Positions 24,543 through 34,021 of a DNA stretch of 64,000 bases are shown one piece after another. Within the stretch, counting starts at the first letter, position 1. Every line of letters starts with the position of its first letter. The notes under the pieces are model-generated. The model searched no databases. It saw nothing but the letters and a program-made list of their open reading frames with translations, and had not been told where the DNA came from. This DNA is from Lacticaseibacillus mingshuiensis (GTDB taxonomy: Bacteria > Bacillota > Bacilli > Lactobacillales > Lactobacillaceae), in assembly GCF_016861785.1 (NCBI RefSeq), contig NZ_BOLS01000012.1, positions 1-64,000 on the forward strand, given 5' to 3'. A program made the position numbers and the translations under genes.

Positions 24543-25415
24543 ATGTCCACCTTCATCGAGATTCCCGTCTGGTCCGAACCGCTTCCGTTTCGCTACTTTG
24601 AAAACGATGGCGGCGGCCCTGTTTTTCCCCATCGCCACAAAGAGATCGAGATCATCCAGGCCGTGCAGAACCAGACGCGCATCGGCGTGGGGGACCGCAT
24701 GTACACGCTTGAGGCAGGGGACATCTTCTTTTTTGCCGGGGGCCAGCCGCATTATTTTCTGCCGAGCCCGAATTCCTTGCGCAACGTCTTTCAGTTCGAT
24801 ATTGCGATCTTTGATGTGCAGTTGATGCAGACATCGCTGTCTGGCATCAACGAGACCATGCTGCACCGGCCGCCGTGCTCCCAGGACTGGCCCAAGCCCG
24901 TCGCCGCCGAAGTCACCCGAATCCTCGCCGCGCTGCGCCAGGCCGCAGGGGATGGGGGACTGCGCGCCACCATCATCGGCAACCTCTACCTGCTCCTGGA
25001 CTGCTTCGTCCACCGCCTGCCCGAACTCAAAGATGTGCCCGCCCACAGCGCCGACCCCAACATCCTCCGCGCCCAGACCGTCACCCGCCAGCTCAACTTG
25101 ATCTACGACTACATCAATGACCATTACTTTGAGCCCATCAGCCTGCCTGCCATCGCTGGGCTCGTCGGCTTTAACCCCCAGTACTTCGCGCGGTTCTTTA
25201 AACGCAACACCGGCTCGACATTCGGCCGCTTTCTCCTCAATTACCGTGTGATGAAAGCCTGCTTTGAACTCACCGAAAGCGATGACCCCATGCCCGACAT
25301 CGCCGAGCGGTGCGGCTTTGGCAGCGTCAAGACCTTCCACCACGAATTTAAACGGGAAATGCAGACCTCGCCGCTTGAATACCGCAAGCGCATGCGCAAA
25401 GAAGGCACAGGCTGA
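24543..25415 (+). CDS. AraC family transcriptional regulator
   Basis: This 290-residue regulator has an N-terminal cupin (about 10-130; PHRHKEIEIIQAV, GDIFFFAGGQPHYF) that usually binds a sugar, and a C-terminal double helix-turn-helix (about 190-288; ISLPAIAGLVGFNPQYFARFFK, then DIAERCGFGSVKTFHHEFKR). The ATG at 24543 follows CGGAGG; an upstream frame extension runs through the structured repeat and is not credible. It is divergent from the dehydrogenase-ThuA-isomerase operon and is its likely activator. Two imperfect copies of an AATGACCGT...GCCCAGCCCGCC sequence follow the stop, near 25455-25535. Confidence 0.88.
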   Translation: MSTFIEIPVWSEPLPFRYFENDGGGPVFPHRHKEIEIIQAVQNQTRIGVGDRMYTLEAGDIFFFAGGQPHYFLPSPNSLRNVFQFDIAIFDVQLMQTSLSGINETMLHRPPCSQDWPKPVAAEVTRILAALRQAAGDGGLRATIIGNLYLLLDCFVHRLPELKDVPAHSADPNILRAQTVTRQLNLIYDYINDHYFEPISLPAIAGLVGFNPQYFARFFKRNTGSTFGRFLLNYRVMKACFELTESDDPMPDIAERCGFGSVKTFHHEFKREMQTSPLEYRKRMRKEGTG

Positions 25416-25587
25416 GCCGTGCAAATCGCAGAATAAGCCTGACCCGCCGACCGAATGACCGTGCTCGACGATAAAGCCCAGCCCGCCCCCAAATGACCGT
25501 ACCTGACCACGAGGCCCAGCCCGCCTTGGGAAAAATAGGCACGCGCCAGCCGCCCACAGCGCCGCCCAATTTTTCAACACAAAGCAC

Positions 25588-25616
25588 TTGCAACTTGGGA
25601 ACAAATGTTCGACAAT
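25588..25616 (+). promoter_or_regulatory. Promoter with embedded LexA (SOS) box
   Basis: TTGCAA (25588-25593), a 17-bp spacer and GACAAT (25611-25616) form the promoter. The spacer contains GAACAAATGTTC (25599-25610), which matches the Firmicutes LexA/DinR box core GAAC-RNRY-GTTY exactly. LexA bound there would block RNA polymerase until DNA damage. Confidence 0.7.
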
Positions 25617-25647
25617 AGAAACGACAAACGAAACGGAGGGCAAAGCG

Positions 25648-25959
25648 ATGGATGTGGACGAATTAACAGCATACTTGGATGAGAACTCGAAGGTGGTCAG
25701 CAACTTTCGCGCCAAGATGATGGCGTATGAGGTGGAGAAGAATAAGCGCCGGCAGCCGGCCAAGCGCTGGAACCAGACGCAACTCGACCGCGCCGTCGAT
25801 AAGTCGCAGGCCACGTTTATGAAAAGCGTGTTCGACCAGCTGAGCGGCTCGATCAGCGCCGACAAATCCGCCAAAGAGTGGGCGACCTTCATCGATGACA
25901 ACGAGATCGCCGACAGCCTCGAGGAATCCGTGGACATGATCGACATGGACGAGGCGTAA
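25648..25959 (+). CDS. Orphan protein with SOS-type promoter
   Basis: I do not recognise a family for this 103-residue protein. It is hydrophilic and predicted mostly helical, with a basic middle (KNKRRQPAKRWNQTQLDRAV, about 36-55) and a strongly acidic C-terminus (EESVDMIDMDEA). It has no membrane segment or signal peptide. The ATG at 25648 follows ACGGAGGG; a longer frame from 25588 starts within the promoter. The LexA box in the promoter suggests a DNA-damage response role. It is a single gene closed by a strong terminator. Confidence 0.7.
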   Translation: MDVDELTAYLDENSKVVSNFRAKMMAYEVEKNKRRQPAKRWNQTQLDRAVDKSQATFMKSVFDQLSGSISADKSAKEWATFIDDNEIADSLEESVDMIDMDEA

Positions 25960-25988
25960 CCTGACCCGCTCCGCAACTGCGGGCACAC

Positions 25989-26044
25989 AAATAGCGTCAA
26001 CCAACTTCCTTCTCAATAGAAGGAAAGTGGTTGACGCTATTTTG
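25989..26044 (+). terminator. Strong terminator after the orphan gene
   Basis: AAATAGCGTCAACCA-type arms pair over about 20 bp (25989-26007 with about 26024-26043) around TCCTTC...GAAGGA, and the hairpin ends in TATTTT. Confidence 0.9.
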
Positions 26045-26135
26045 GTCGGCCCGGGCACGCGCCGCAGAAACGCCATCCCGCGGGCCACTCTGTCCAAGCC
26101 CAAACCAATCCCAGCCCACCGCGGCCGCCGCGCGG

Positions 26136-26402
26136 CCAAAACAGTTCCTGATTCCCTGGTATGTCCTGGGTTTTGCCGCTTTTTGCCTGCTGGGAAGCGT
26201 CATCCAATTGCCAAAATTCGTCGCGGCCGATGCCCATTGGCTCTCAGGCTGGCTCGAAACCACGGCCCTTGCAGCGATCGGCCTGCGTCTGGACCTGCGC
26301 GCCTTTCTCAAAGAGGGGAAGCGCATCGCCTTGTTTGGCGGCGGGACCCTGGTGATGCAGGTGGCGCTTGGCGCGTTGTTGGTGCGGCTACTGGTGCGGT
26401 AA
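26136..26402 (+). pseudogene. C-terminal remnant of a YeiH/UPF0324 family transporter
   Basis: About 88 codons encode the last membrane segments of the YeiH/UPF0324 putative sulfate exporter family: PWYVLGFAAFCLLGS, then LETTALAAIGLRLDLRAFLK and a final hydrophobic helix ending LLVRLLVR. Full-length members have roughly 320-350 residues, so the first three quarters are missing. The sequence upstream is a terminator and unrelated low-complexity reading frame. No ribosome site precedes it. It is best read as a decayed gene. Confidence 0.6.
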
Positions 26403-26504
26403 AGTCCGCACGCCAATCTACAGAACGCGACGCCCCACTTTAACGCCCGATGCGCCTCGTCCAGGCATCTGACCACGTTTCAGTTCACCACCTATCTTTT
26501 TCCA

Positions 26505-26554
26505 GTATCAGATGTGTTACACGAAGCACGCTCGAAATCCCGAGAGGCTATTAT
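26505..26554 (+). promoter_or_regulatory. GTATCAGATG-box promoter upstream of the BspA-like gene
   Basis: The box GTATCAGATGTGTTAC starts at 26505 and the -10 hexamer TATTAT at 26549, 44 bp later. No -35 consensus is present, which suggests activator dependence. The same arrangement occurs at 33946 and 34574. The rest of 26403-26664 holds no gene. Confidence 0.65.
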
Positions 26555-26664
26555 CAACATAAAAGGAAATGACGGGAATCGTTGGGTTTTCGCGAATTTC
26601 GTAAGAGCCGCGGGCACACGCGCTTTGGCCGGTCGGTCAGGCGCGTGATGAAAGGGTGAGTGCA

Positions 26665-29246
26665 GTGACGCAAGGGCAATACCGCTGTGATCAAAAACGT
26701 AATTACAAGAAAAAACGCTTCGACGAGCAAACGCATAAGTGGGTCACCGTGGTCGCATTATTGGCTATCGGGACAACGGCTGGCGTGGTCGCGCAAACAC
26801 CAATAAGCGGCACGAACGTTCAGACTGTCCGTGCCGCCGATGCGGACTCGGATGGCCATTATTCACTGACATACACAGATCCCTCAACCGACACCTCATC
26901 TTTGGTTCAGGATGTCGCAGTTTCAGGTCAGCCAGGGACCGTGATCTCCGATGCCGCCAATGATACCTATTCCGCGGCTAACATCAACACCGCCGCGGGG
27001 GCCTTGGGCTCGGGAGACCTGGCTTCGTATGTCCTTGCCGACGACCCATTTGGCGAAAATCCGTTGCCGGCGATGACCATCACTGCGGATACCAGTGACA
27101 ATCAGGTGCTTCAGCTGCAGAAAGTTGTTGCAAAAGGTATCTGGGGCACCTGCCATTGGTACATCGATACCGATAACGTCCTGCACATTGGGCCAGGGAC
27201 TGGGACGGATACCAGTGCGGCTGTTTCACCATGGACGCCATACATGGCGACAGTCACTAAAATCTCAATCGATGGGAAAGTCACTTTTCCTGCTATCGCC
27301 GATTATCTTTTTGGGTCGCTTTATAGTAACCCAAATTGGGCCCAACTGACCACGATAACAGGATTAGCCAATGTTGATACGTCACAGACGACTAGTTTTG
27401 TTGGCACCTTTAAGTTCGATCTTAAGCTTACGTCCATTGATGATCTGAGCGAGTGGAATACCAGTCATGTAACAACGTTCGCAAACATGTTCGCGGATAC
27501 CGGTTCGATTCTTACCCCATTTGAGATGGATCTGTCAGACTGGCAGACGGGCAGTGCAACAAGTCTAAATTCCATGTTCGATCACTGCTACGCCTCGGAT
27601 CTAGGAAGTCTTGATAATTGGGATACCAGCCATGTCACGGACATGACTAATTTGTTTTCCTATGCCCAGTCACTCACCAACATCGGTAAGTTGACCAACT
27701 GGCAAGTAGGCAATGTCACCACGATGTCTGGTATGTTCAACATTGCTAATAAATTGACAGATATTGGTGATCTCTCCGGCTGGGATGTCAGTAAGGTCAC
27801 GAACATGAATACGGCGTTCGGCTCAATGACCAGAATAGGTTCGCTTGGCGATCTCGGAAGTTGGAACACAAGTAGTGTCACAAACATGACGGCCATGTTT
27901 GGTGGAACCAGTGTGGCCAGCCTTGGGGATATCTCTCACTGGGATGTCTCTCATGTCACTGTTATGAGTGCCATGTTTTCAGGTATGCCCAACCTGACTG
28001 TGCTGGATCTGAGCGGCTGGGATACGAGGAGCGTGAGCGCGCCAACAAGTCCGACTGGCTCGTCATTTAATTTCTTCACGCCAGATACAAGCCCACTGAC
28101 TTCGTCGATTGCTTCCGGCCTGCAACAAGTCACCTTTGGCCCTAATTTTACTCTTGTGCCATATTTGCCCAATCCCACCACAGACGGGTCCGACAATACA
28201 GTCTTAGAAAAAAATACTGGTTATCCGTTGATAATGGTACGGTGGATCATCCGGAGGGGCTCACCAATTTATCAAATTCAAAATGGTTTAAGTCAATGTA
28301 TACCAGTGCCGTCTATACCGGTATTCCCGGCACTTATGTCTTGGCCGCCCCTCAGGATACCGCGACGGTGACCTTTGTGGACGATGATGACAGCCAGAAA
28401 GTAGTCAGCACCCAGGACATTGTTGGGGACCGAGGGACGGATGTGGCCTATACCTTGGATGTCCCAGAGAACTACGAACTGGCGACTGGCGAAAGTGCGA
28501 CCGGGACCGTGGCGGTGACGCCCGATGATACGGATGATTTCACCGTCCATCTGACTCACAAACATAGGACTGATCAGCAATCTAAAACCTTCACCCGCAA
28601 GATCACCGTCACCAAGCCTGACAATACGGTAACGACGATCAACCAAAGCGTCACGTATAACCGCACCGTCTCTTACGATATGGTGACTGGGGCACTCGAC
28701 GCAAGCGCAACTGGTTCATGGCAGCTAGAGGATGGCGACCCGTCGATCACTGGGGATGATGGCCAGCCGGTCGGCATCTGGGAGGCCTACACGCCAGATG
28801 CCATTGAGGGCTATCAGGTCGTGGGCTCCGATGGCTCGAGCGCGGCGAAGCAAGTCACCGTCGATCCGGACACGACCCAGGACACCGAGATCGACTACAC
28901 CTATCAAGGTGCGACAGCCACCGCGACCATCACCTATGTGGATGAAAATGGCGATCCGGTCGGCGATCCGGTCACGGTCTCAGGCAACATCGGCGCCAAC
29001 GTGACCTACACACCGCAATTGCCAGGTGGCTACGACTACGCGAATCCAGGCGACGCGGATCCAAAGACCATCACGATTTCCACAGGCTCGGATGACAACG
29101 TGATCATCAAAGTGGAAAAATGGCACTCCGAATTCCCACAAGCAGGGAGCGCCAGTGGGCTGGTCCTGCAGGTAGCTGGGGCGGTCGCGCTATTGGCCGG
29201 AGCAGTGGGCCTCTTGCTCTTCAGCCGCCGGAAACGCGAACACTAA
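26665..29246 (+). pseudogene. BspA-like (DUF285) surface adhesin, frameshifted at an A7 tract
   Basis: Two frames (26665-28371 and 28242-29246) together encode one protein of about 860 residues, parallel to the adhesin at 29928. It has a signal peptide after a basic N-terminus, a shared domain (VVAKGIWGTC-WYIDT-NVLHIGPGTG), many W-D-T-S-x-V-T-x-M-x-x-M-F repeats, MucBP-like domains and a C-terminal anchor (FPQAGS, hydrophobic stretch, RRKRE). The frame breaks at seven A residues (28208-28214). Adding one A or slipping back by one would continue into W-L-S-V-D-N-G-T-V-D, which matches the paralogue. The start is GTG at 26665 after AAAGGG. The break may be a mutation, a phase-variable tract or a sequence error. 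Confidence 0.8.
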
Positions 29247-29263
29247 ATTGAATAGTTGATTGA

Positions 29264-29297
29264 AGCCGCTGACTCGAAAATGGGTCGGCGGTTTTTG
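29264..29297 (+). terminator. Terminator after the first BspA-like gene
   Basis: GCCGCTGAC pairs with GTCGGCGGT (one wobble) and is followed by TTTTTGC, 18 bp after the stop codon. From here to about 29500 no gene or motif is seen. Confidence 0.7.
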
Positions 29298-29504
29298 CGT
29301 CTCGTGGGCCAAGTCATTCGCGCCTTTCACATGAGAAACCCCGTCATGACGCATGATTGCGCCGATTTTTCGCTCAAAATTGAAACAGTTTTGATACAGC
29401 TAAGTGTGTGGCCGGTGATCGCGGGCATACTGGAGATCGGGTATCGAATCTGTGGCGCGAGTCTGCTTCGTGGCCACGTATGGATCAGGCCTGCGCCAGT
29501 AAGG

Positions 29505-29904
29505 AGATTCCACCATCCCGCGTGCCTCCGCACCCTGAAGTTGGGCTGCGCGGGGCAGGGGTGAGGCATCTAACTGGTCCCGTCACTCGGGGCTAAGGGC
29601 GGCCCCAAGCGCCAGGCCCAAGTTAGCTGCTTACCCCTAAACGCCCCGCTTCGCACCCTGAAGTTGGGCTTCGGTCCGCATGGTGGAAACATCTAGGTGT
29701 CTCAAGCACTCGAGGGCTAAGACCACCCTCAAGCGCTTGAGCCAACCTAGCTGTTCCACCATCCCGCGTGCCTTCGCACCCTGAAGTTGGGCTTCGGCCC
29801 GCATGCTCGAGGCATATAGGTACGCCCAGCGCTCGGTGGCCAAGTGCGCCACCAAGCACTAGGCTACCCTATCTGCTCGAGCATCCCGCGTGCCTTCGCA
29901 CCCT
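29505..29904. repeat. Three tandem family A structured repeats plus a partial copy
   Basis: Units at 29538-29659, 29661-29782 and 29784-29904 repeat with a 123-bp period, all in the minus orientation (AAGTTGGGC...CGCACCCT). A partial end lies at about 29505-29534. The stems differ between units but stay paired: TGCTCGAG/CTCGAGCA, GGTGGAA/TTCCACC and CAGGGGTGAG/TTACCCCT. The loop with CAG opposite ATG is retained, or nearly so. The block ends about 20 bp upstream of the second BspA-like start. Confidence 0.9.
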
Positions 29905-29927
29905 GATCAACATGGAGGAGTAATGTT

Positions 29928-32585
29928 ATGTGGCAGACTTTAACGAATTCTTTTCGAAAAACACGTGGGCGTCCTCAGCGGTGTCCTCAGATCGTGCTAT
30001 TATCCGCGGCCGCACTGACCCTTGGCGTCACCTATGTGGGAATGGCGCCGACAGCATTTTCCCCGCAAGTGGTGCATGCGGCTGATCCGGCTGACCGGGT
30101 GACGTTGCGTGTGCGGTTCCAGTATCAGTCCGATCCATACGATGACCCGCGCATCATCGCGACCAAGAGTTATTCCGGGCCAATTGGGGCCAGTGTGACG
30201 AGCTGGCTACCGGATGGGTACACGACGGAAAATGGGGATTACAGTGTCGCGTACACCCTGACGGCGGGGGCAAATACGGTGGATGTACTGATGCTCGCCG
30301 AAAGCGTCAATGTCACGACGAAGGTAATCGACTCGCGCGGTAAGGTAACCTTCAATTACGTGACCACGGCGGGGACGGTCGTTGGGACCGATACGATCAG
30401 TGGCAAGCCCGGCGCGACAGTTTCCTCGGCGGTACCGATTCGCTATATGTTAGCGAGCGGTTCTGGCACCGTTGCGACTGCGGTGGCGCCGGCGGATGGC
30501 AGCGACACCACCGTCACCATTCCCGTGATGCTCGATCCGAATTATACGACCCAGGCGGAAATGAGCGCGACGATCAATTTTGTCGATCAGCTCACTGGCT
30601 CGAGCCAGACCGTGATCATCACAGGCAAAGCCGGGTCCTCCGTGACAGTGCACTATCCCAATGAGCTCGGGGATGCCGATTATCTCCCGGCCACATTTGT
30701 CTACACATTCACCAACGCAGCGAACGGCCAGGGGACAACCGTGCCGGCCTGGCCGATGCAAGTCGCGCTGTACACGTTTTACACCGTCAATAATCGTGGG
30801 GCTCAAACGCCTGTCTATAAGATCAAATATATGGGCAAGCCCGGGGCCTTGATCGCGCCGACCGACATGTTCTACGATCAGGAGAACATCAACACGGCGG
30901 GTGGCGTCAAAGGCAGTGGGCCGCTTGCTGGGTACATTCGCACGGACGACCCATTCAGCCTGACCAATTTGCCGAGCACGACGATCACCACGGATTCGAC
31001 CGATAACGTCAACGTGCAGGTGACCAACGTGGTGGCAAAGGGCATCTGGGGCACCTGCCGCTGGTACATCGATACCAGCAACGTGCTCCACATCGGGCCA
31101 GGCACCGGCGCTAATTCCATAGGCGAATCGCCGTGGCGCATCTACAGTAATGCCATCACCCAGATCTCGATCGATGGCCACGTGATCTTGCCAGCCAATT
31201 GCCGGTTCCTGTTTGGCACAGATGCGGCTGGGAAAAATGCGGGGAATTATCAGCGCCTCACGCAGGTCAAAGGACTTGCCAATGTGGATGCCTCGCAGGT
31301 GCAGGATCTGACCGCCATGTTCCAGCTTGATTCAAAATTGAAGACGGTCACGGGCCTCGATGATTGGGACGTCCAAAACGTCAACTGGTTCAGTTCCATG
31401 TTCGCCAGAACCACAGCCCTGAGCAACCTCGGCGATCTCTCGCAATGGGACACCGCCGCAGCAAAGGCGATGGACGGCATGTTCAGCGCTTGCGCCGTCC
31501 AGAATCCCGGTGATCTGAGCGGCTGGCAGACTGGCAACGTGATCGACATGTCGTTCATGTTTTACAACACGATGAAACTGAATTCGGTGGGGGACCTCGG
31601 CAACTGGGACACCAGCCAAGTGACCACCATGTCGCACATGTTCGCCTTCACCGCGCTCAAGACGCCTGGCCACCTGGATGACTGGAATACCGGAAACGTC
31701 ACGGCGATGGACTATCTGTTTGCCCAAACCTCGACCCTGAACGATATTGGGAATCTGTCAGGCTGGGATACCAGCAAGGCGACCGATATGTCCTTCATGT
31801 TTGACGAAACGGCAGCGTTGACTGACATCGGTGACCTCGACAACTGGGACACGCACAACGTCACGACCATGTTGGCAATGTTCCAAGTGACCCAATTGCG
31901 CAATATCGGCAGCCTCGCGAAGTGGAACACGACCAATTTGACCACCACGCAAAATATGTTCACCCAGGCCGTTAATCTTGAAGTCCTGGATTTCTCCAAC
32001 TGGGACACCAGCAAGGTCACGAATTTTACCAGCATGTTCGAGGACATGGATGCGCTGCGCCAGATCACCTTTGGCCCGCATTTCAATATCACGCCGGACA
32101 TTCCAAACGCCACGACCACCCGTTCCTGGGTCTCCGTGGATGGCGGCACCCTCGATGCGCCCCAAGGATTGACCGACCTGACCACCATCCAAGGCAACAC
32201 CGTCACCTCGACGTACACCGGGCGCAACGCCGCGACCTATGTCCTCTATTCCCGGCAGGCCAGTGCGATCATCACGTATCAAGATGAAAATAATGACCAA
32301 GTCGGAGACAGCGTGACGCTCACCGGCAACATCGGTGACACCCTGACCTACACGCCGCAACTGCCACTGGGCTATGACTTTGCGGATCCAAATGACGCCA
32401 AGCAAAAAGCCATCACGATCACCAACACCGATACAGACAATGTCCTGATCAAGCTGGAAAAATGGGTCTCGCAATTCCCGGCGGCCGGCAGTTCAAGCGG
32501 CCTGATTCTGTCGATCGTCGGCGGGTTCACCCTGTTGGCTGGGCTGATTGGCCTGATCTTCAGCGTGCGGCGGAAACGGGATTGA
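29928..32585 (+). CDS. BspA-like (DUF285) cell-surface adhesin with C-terminal anchor
   Basis: This 885-residue surface protein has a signal peptide (about 1-51, ending VVHA-A), beta-rich N-terminal repeats (about 55-280) and a conserved VVAKGIWGTCRWYIDT segment (about 369-384). About ten DUF285 repeats with W-D-T-S-x-V-T-x-M-F cores follow (about 450-710). Next come an ITYQDENNDQVGD MucBP-like domain and a sorting-type tail: FPAAGS (about 848), a hydrophobic stretch and RRKRD. BspA-type proteins mediate adhesion. FPxAG replaces the usual LPxTG. The ATG at 29928 follows GGAGGAG. It is paralogous to the broken adhesin just upstream. Confidence 0.88.
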   Translation: MWQTLTNSFRKTRGRPQRCPQIVLLSAAALTLGVTYVGMAPTAFSPQVVHAADPADRVTLRVRFQYQSDPYDDPRIIATKSYSGPIGASVTSWLPDGYTTENGDYSVAYTLTAGANTVDVLMLAESVNVTTKVIDSRGKVTFNYVTTAGTVVGTDTISGKPGATVSSAVPIRYMLASGSGTVATAVAPADGSDTTVTIPVMLDPNYTTQAEMSATINFVDQLTGSSQTVIITGKAGSSVTVHYPNELGDADYLPATFVYTFTNAANGQGTTVPAWPMQVALYTFYTVNNRGAQTPVYKIKYMGKPGALIAPTDMFYDQENINTAGGVKGSGPLAGYIRTDDPFSLTNLPSTTITTDSTDNVNVQVTNVVAKGIWGTCRWYIDTSNVLHIGPGTGANSIGESPWRIYSNAITQISIDGHVILPANCRFLFGTDAAGKNAGNYQRLTQVKGLANVDASQVQDLTAMFQLDSKLKTVTGLDDWDVQNVNWFSSMFARTTALSNLGDLSQWDTAAAKAMDGMFSACAVQNPGDLSGWQTGNVIDMSFMFYNTMKLNSVGDLGNWDTSQVTTMSHMFAFTALKTPGHLDDWNTGNVTAMDYLFAQTSTLNDIGNLSGWDTSKATDMSFMFDETAALTDIGDLDNWDTHNVTTMLAMFQVTQLRNIGSLAKWNTTNLTTTQNMFTQAVNLEVLDFSNWDTSKVTNFTSMFEDMDALRQITFGPHFNITPDIPNATTTRSWVSVDGGTLDAPQGLTDLTTIQGNTVTSTYTGRNAATYVLYSRQASAIITYQDENNDQVGDSVTLTGNIGDTLTYTPQLPLGYDFADPNDAKQKAITITNTDTDNVLIKLEKWVSQFPAAGSSSGLILSIVGGFTLLAGLIGLIFSVRRKRD

Positions 32586-32615
32586 TCGGAATTACTTCTC
32601 TCAGCGATTATTGTG

Positions 32616-32643
32616 CAGGTCCTCTTTCGGGAGGAGCTGTTTT
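32616..32643 (+). terminator. Terminator of the second BspA-like gene
   Basis: CAGGTCCTC pairs with GAGGAGCTG-type sequence around TTTCG and ends TTTT, 30 bp after the stop. The match is imperfect. Confidence 0.6.
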
Positions 32644-32726
32644 GATTCGAGCAGACATTTCGCCGACAATTGGTGAATAAGTCAAATCACAATGTAGCAC
32701 CCTCATATAAAATGTGCTGAGTAGAC

Positions 32727-32780
32727 AAAACAGGTCTAAAGCTCCGTGTGCGATCAGCACTCGAAGTTTTAGACCTGTTT
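32727..32780. terminator. Bidirectional terminator between adhesin and Rgg genes
   Basis: AAAACAGGTCTAAA pairs perfectly with TTTAGACCTGTTT around a 26-base loop. It ends transcription from both convergent genes. Confidence 0.85.
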
Positions 32781-32807
32781 ATGGTTATGTCAGTGGATTA
32801 GGCAACA

Positions 32808-33728
32808 CTAGCCGTTTGTTTCGACATCTTTGAGGCTAGGTGCGTCATCCGCCAGCCAAACATGCAGCGACAAAGCGGTATTGGCAAGTTGCGGATAATA
32901 GGAAGGAAAATCCAGCTTCCGCACCGTCGCCAGCATCGACTCCACCTCGCTCAGGCACGCGTTGTCTTTTTTGTCGTAGTAATTTGCGTAGTCATTGTAC
33001 AAACGGCGATAGAAATGAGGCGCCATGTAGCGCTCCTGGATGTGGGTCTCGTTGAACATGCCCAATAGCTTCTTGAACACGCCGTAATCGCGGTGATTGA
33101 TCGCGACCTGGAAAGCCTGCACGAAGATCTCGCCGATCGTGGCCATGTTGGCATCCATCTGACTGACCTTGTTGATGCGCTGAAGATATAGCGGTAGGAG
33201 AATCAAGAGTTCGTCCACGGACAAAATTGGCAAGAGGTTGTACAACATCATCTGCTCGTAGGAATACCACGTCTCTGTTTTATCCAGATAATTGAGCAGG
33301 TCGCGCAGCTCCGGCATCGCATCGATCACCTGTCCATGATGTGCGTAGAAGTCCGCGTACACCTTCATCGTCAGATACATGTCGTGATCGGCGACATAGC
33401 CTTCCTCTTGCCAGCTCTTGTACACAATGCGGCTGGCCTCGCGAAAATTCTCAGGGTTCTTAGTCGCATGTCCTTCAGCGACGAGCTGGGTCATGCGGTC
33501 CGTTTCGGCCACCGCCGCAGCCGTGTCACGACCAGACAAATTGGCGAACTCAAACATCATTAAATTGATCCGTTTGAGCATCTCCATCAGGTTCTCGGCA
33601 GAGGTATCGATCTTACCACTTTCAAAACGCGAATAGTTCACGCGCGACATGATGTCGTTGTACATGTATTTCGCGCTGAGACCTTTGTTCGTGCGAATGT
33701 CTCTGATCGTCGGTCCAATATAACCCAT
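32808..33728 (-). CDS. Rgg/MutR family transcriptional regulator
   Basis: This 306-residue protein has an N-terminal XRE helix-turn-helix (about 5-65; IRDIRTNKGLSAKYMYNDIMSRVNYSRFESGK divided over the helix) and a long all-helical C-terminal region (about 75-300) like the TPR-type repeats of Rgg/MutR regulators. These regulators bind short exported peptides and control nearby genes. The start follows GAGGAGGGA. No pheromone gene was recognised beside it. It sits among surface genes, and three promoters on both sides share a GTATCAGATG box that it may bind. Confidence 0.8.
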   Translation of the reverse strand: MGYIGPTIRDIRTNKGLSAKYMYNDIMSRVNYSRFESGKIDTSAENLMEMLKRINLMMFEFANLSGRDTAAAVAETDRMTQLVAEGHATKNPENFREASRIVYKSWQEEGYVADHDMYLTMKVYADFYAHHGQVIDAMPELRDLLNYLDKTETWYSYEQMMLYNLLPILSVDELLILLPLYLQRINKVSQMDANMATIGEIFVQAFQVAINHRDYGVFKKLLGMFNETHIQERYMAPHFYRRLYNDYANYYDKKDNACLSEVESMLATVRKLDFPSYYPQLANTALSLHVWLADDAPSLKDVETNG

Positions 33729-33945
33729 AATGGGTCCCTCCTCACCACCAGACGCGCTACTCTCCCCACAGAAAAACGTGCCCTGTTGTTATTAGTGTGC
33801 CTCTTTTTTGTAGCTGATGCAAACAAACACTGAGCACACCTTACCAAACCGGATTGTATCAATATAATCGCTCAGTTTTGGCTAGTGTAGCAGATATGCG
33901 ACGTTGATGACAATAGAAAAACAACCCGCAAATTAAAAGAATTAT

Positions 33946-33995
33946 GTATCAGATGCGTACGCTTTTGGTTATCGCCGGCCGAATCCCTCTATGAT
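33946..33995 (+). promoter_or_regulatory. GTATCAGATG-box promoter upstream of the AP2-like gene
   Basis: The box GTATCAGATGCGTACG starts at 33946 and TATGAT at 33990, again 44 bp apart, with no consensus -35. The remainder of 33729-34021 contains the minus-strand Rgg promoter zone (TGATACAAT at about 33854-33862) and no gene. Confidence 0.65.
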
Positions 33996-34021
33996 GACGT
34001 TATCGAAAGGGGGAATCTAGG

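Noticed and set aside
24516-26000. A 494-codon minus-strand frame across the AraC gene and the SOS gene
   Set aside because: It is antisense to two supported genes with clear starts and spans their promoter and stop; the composition is low-complexity.
32645-32683. A short peptide frame near the Rgg gene (M-I-R-A-D-I-S-P-T-I-G-E) as a pheromone
   Set aside because: It overlaps the adhesin terminator and lacks the hydrophobic leader of known SHP-type peptides. The upstream GGAGG is part of the hairpin.
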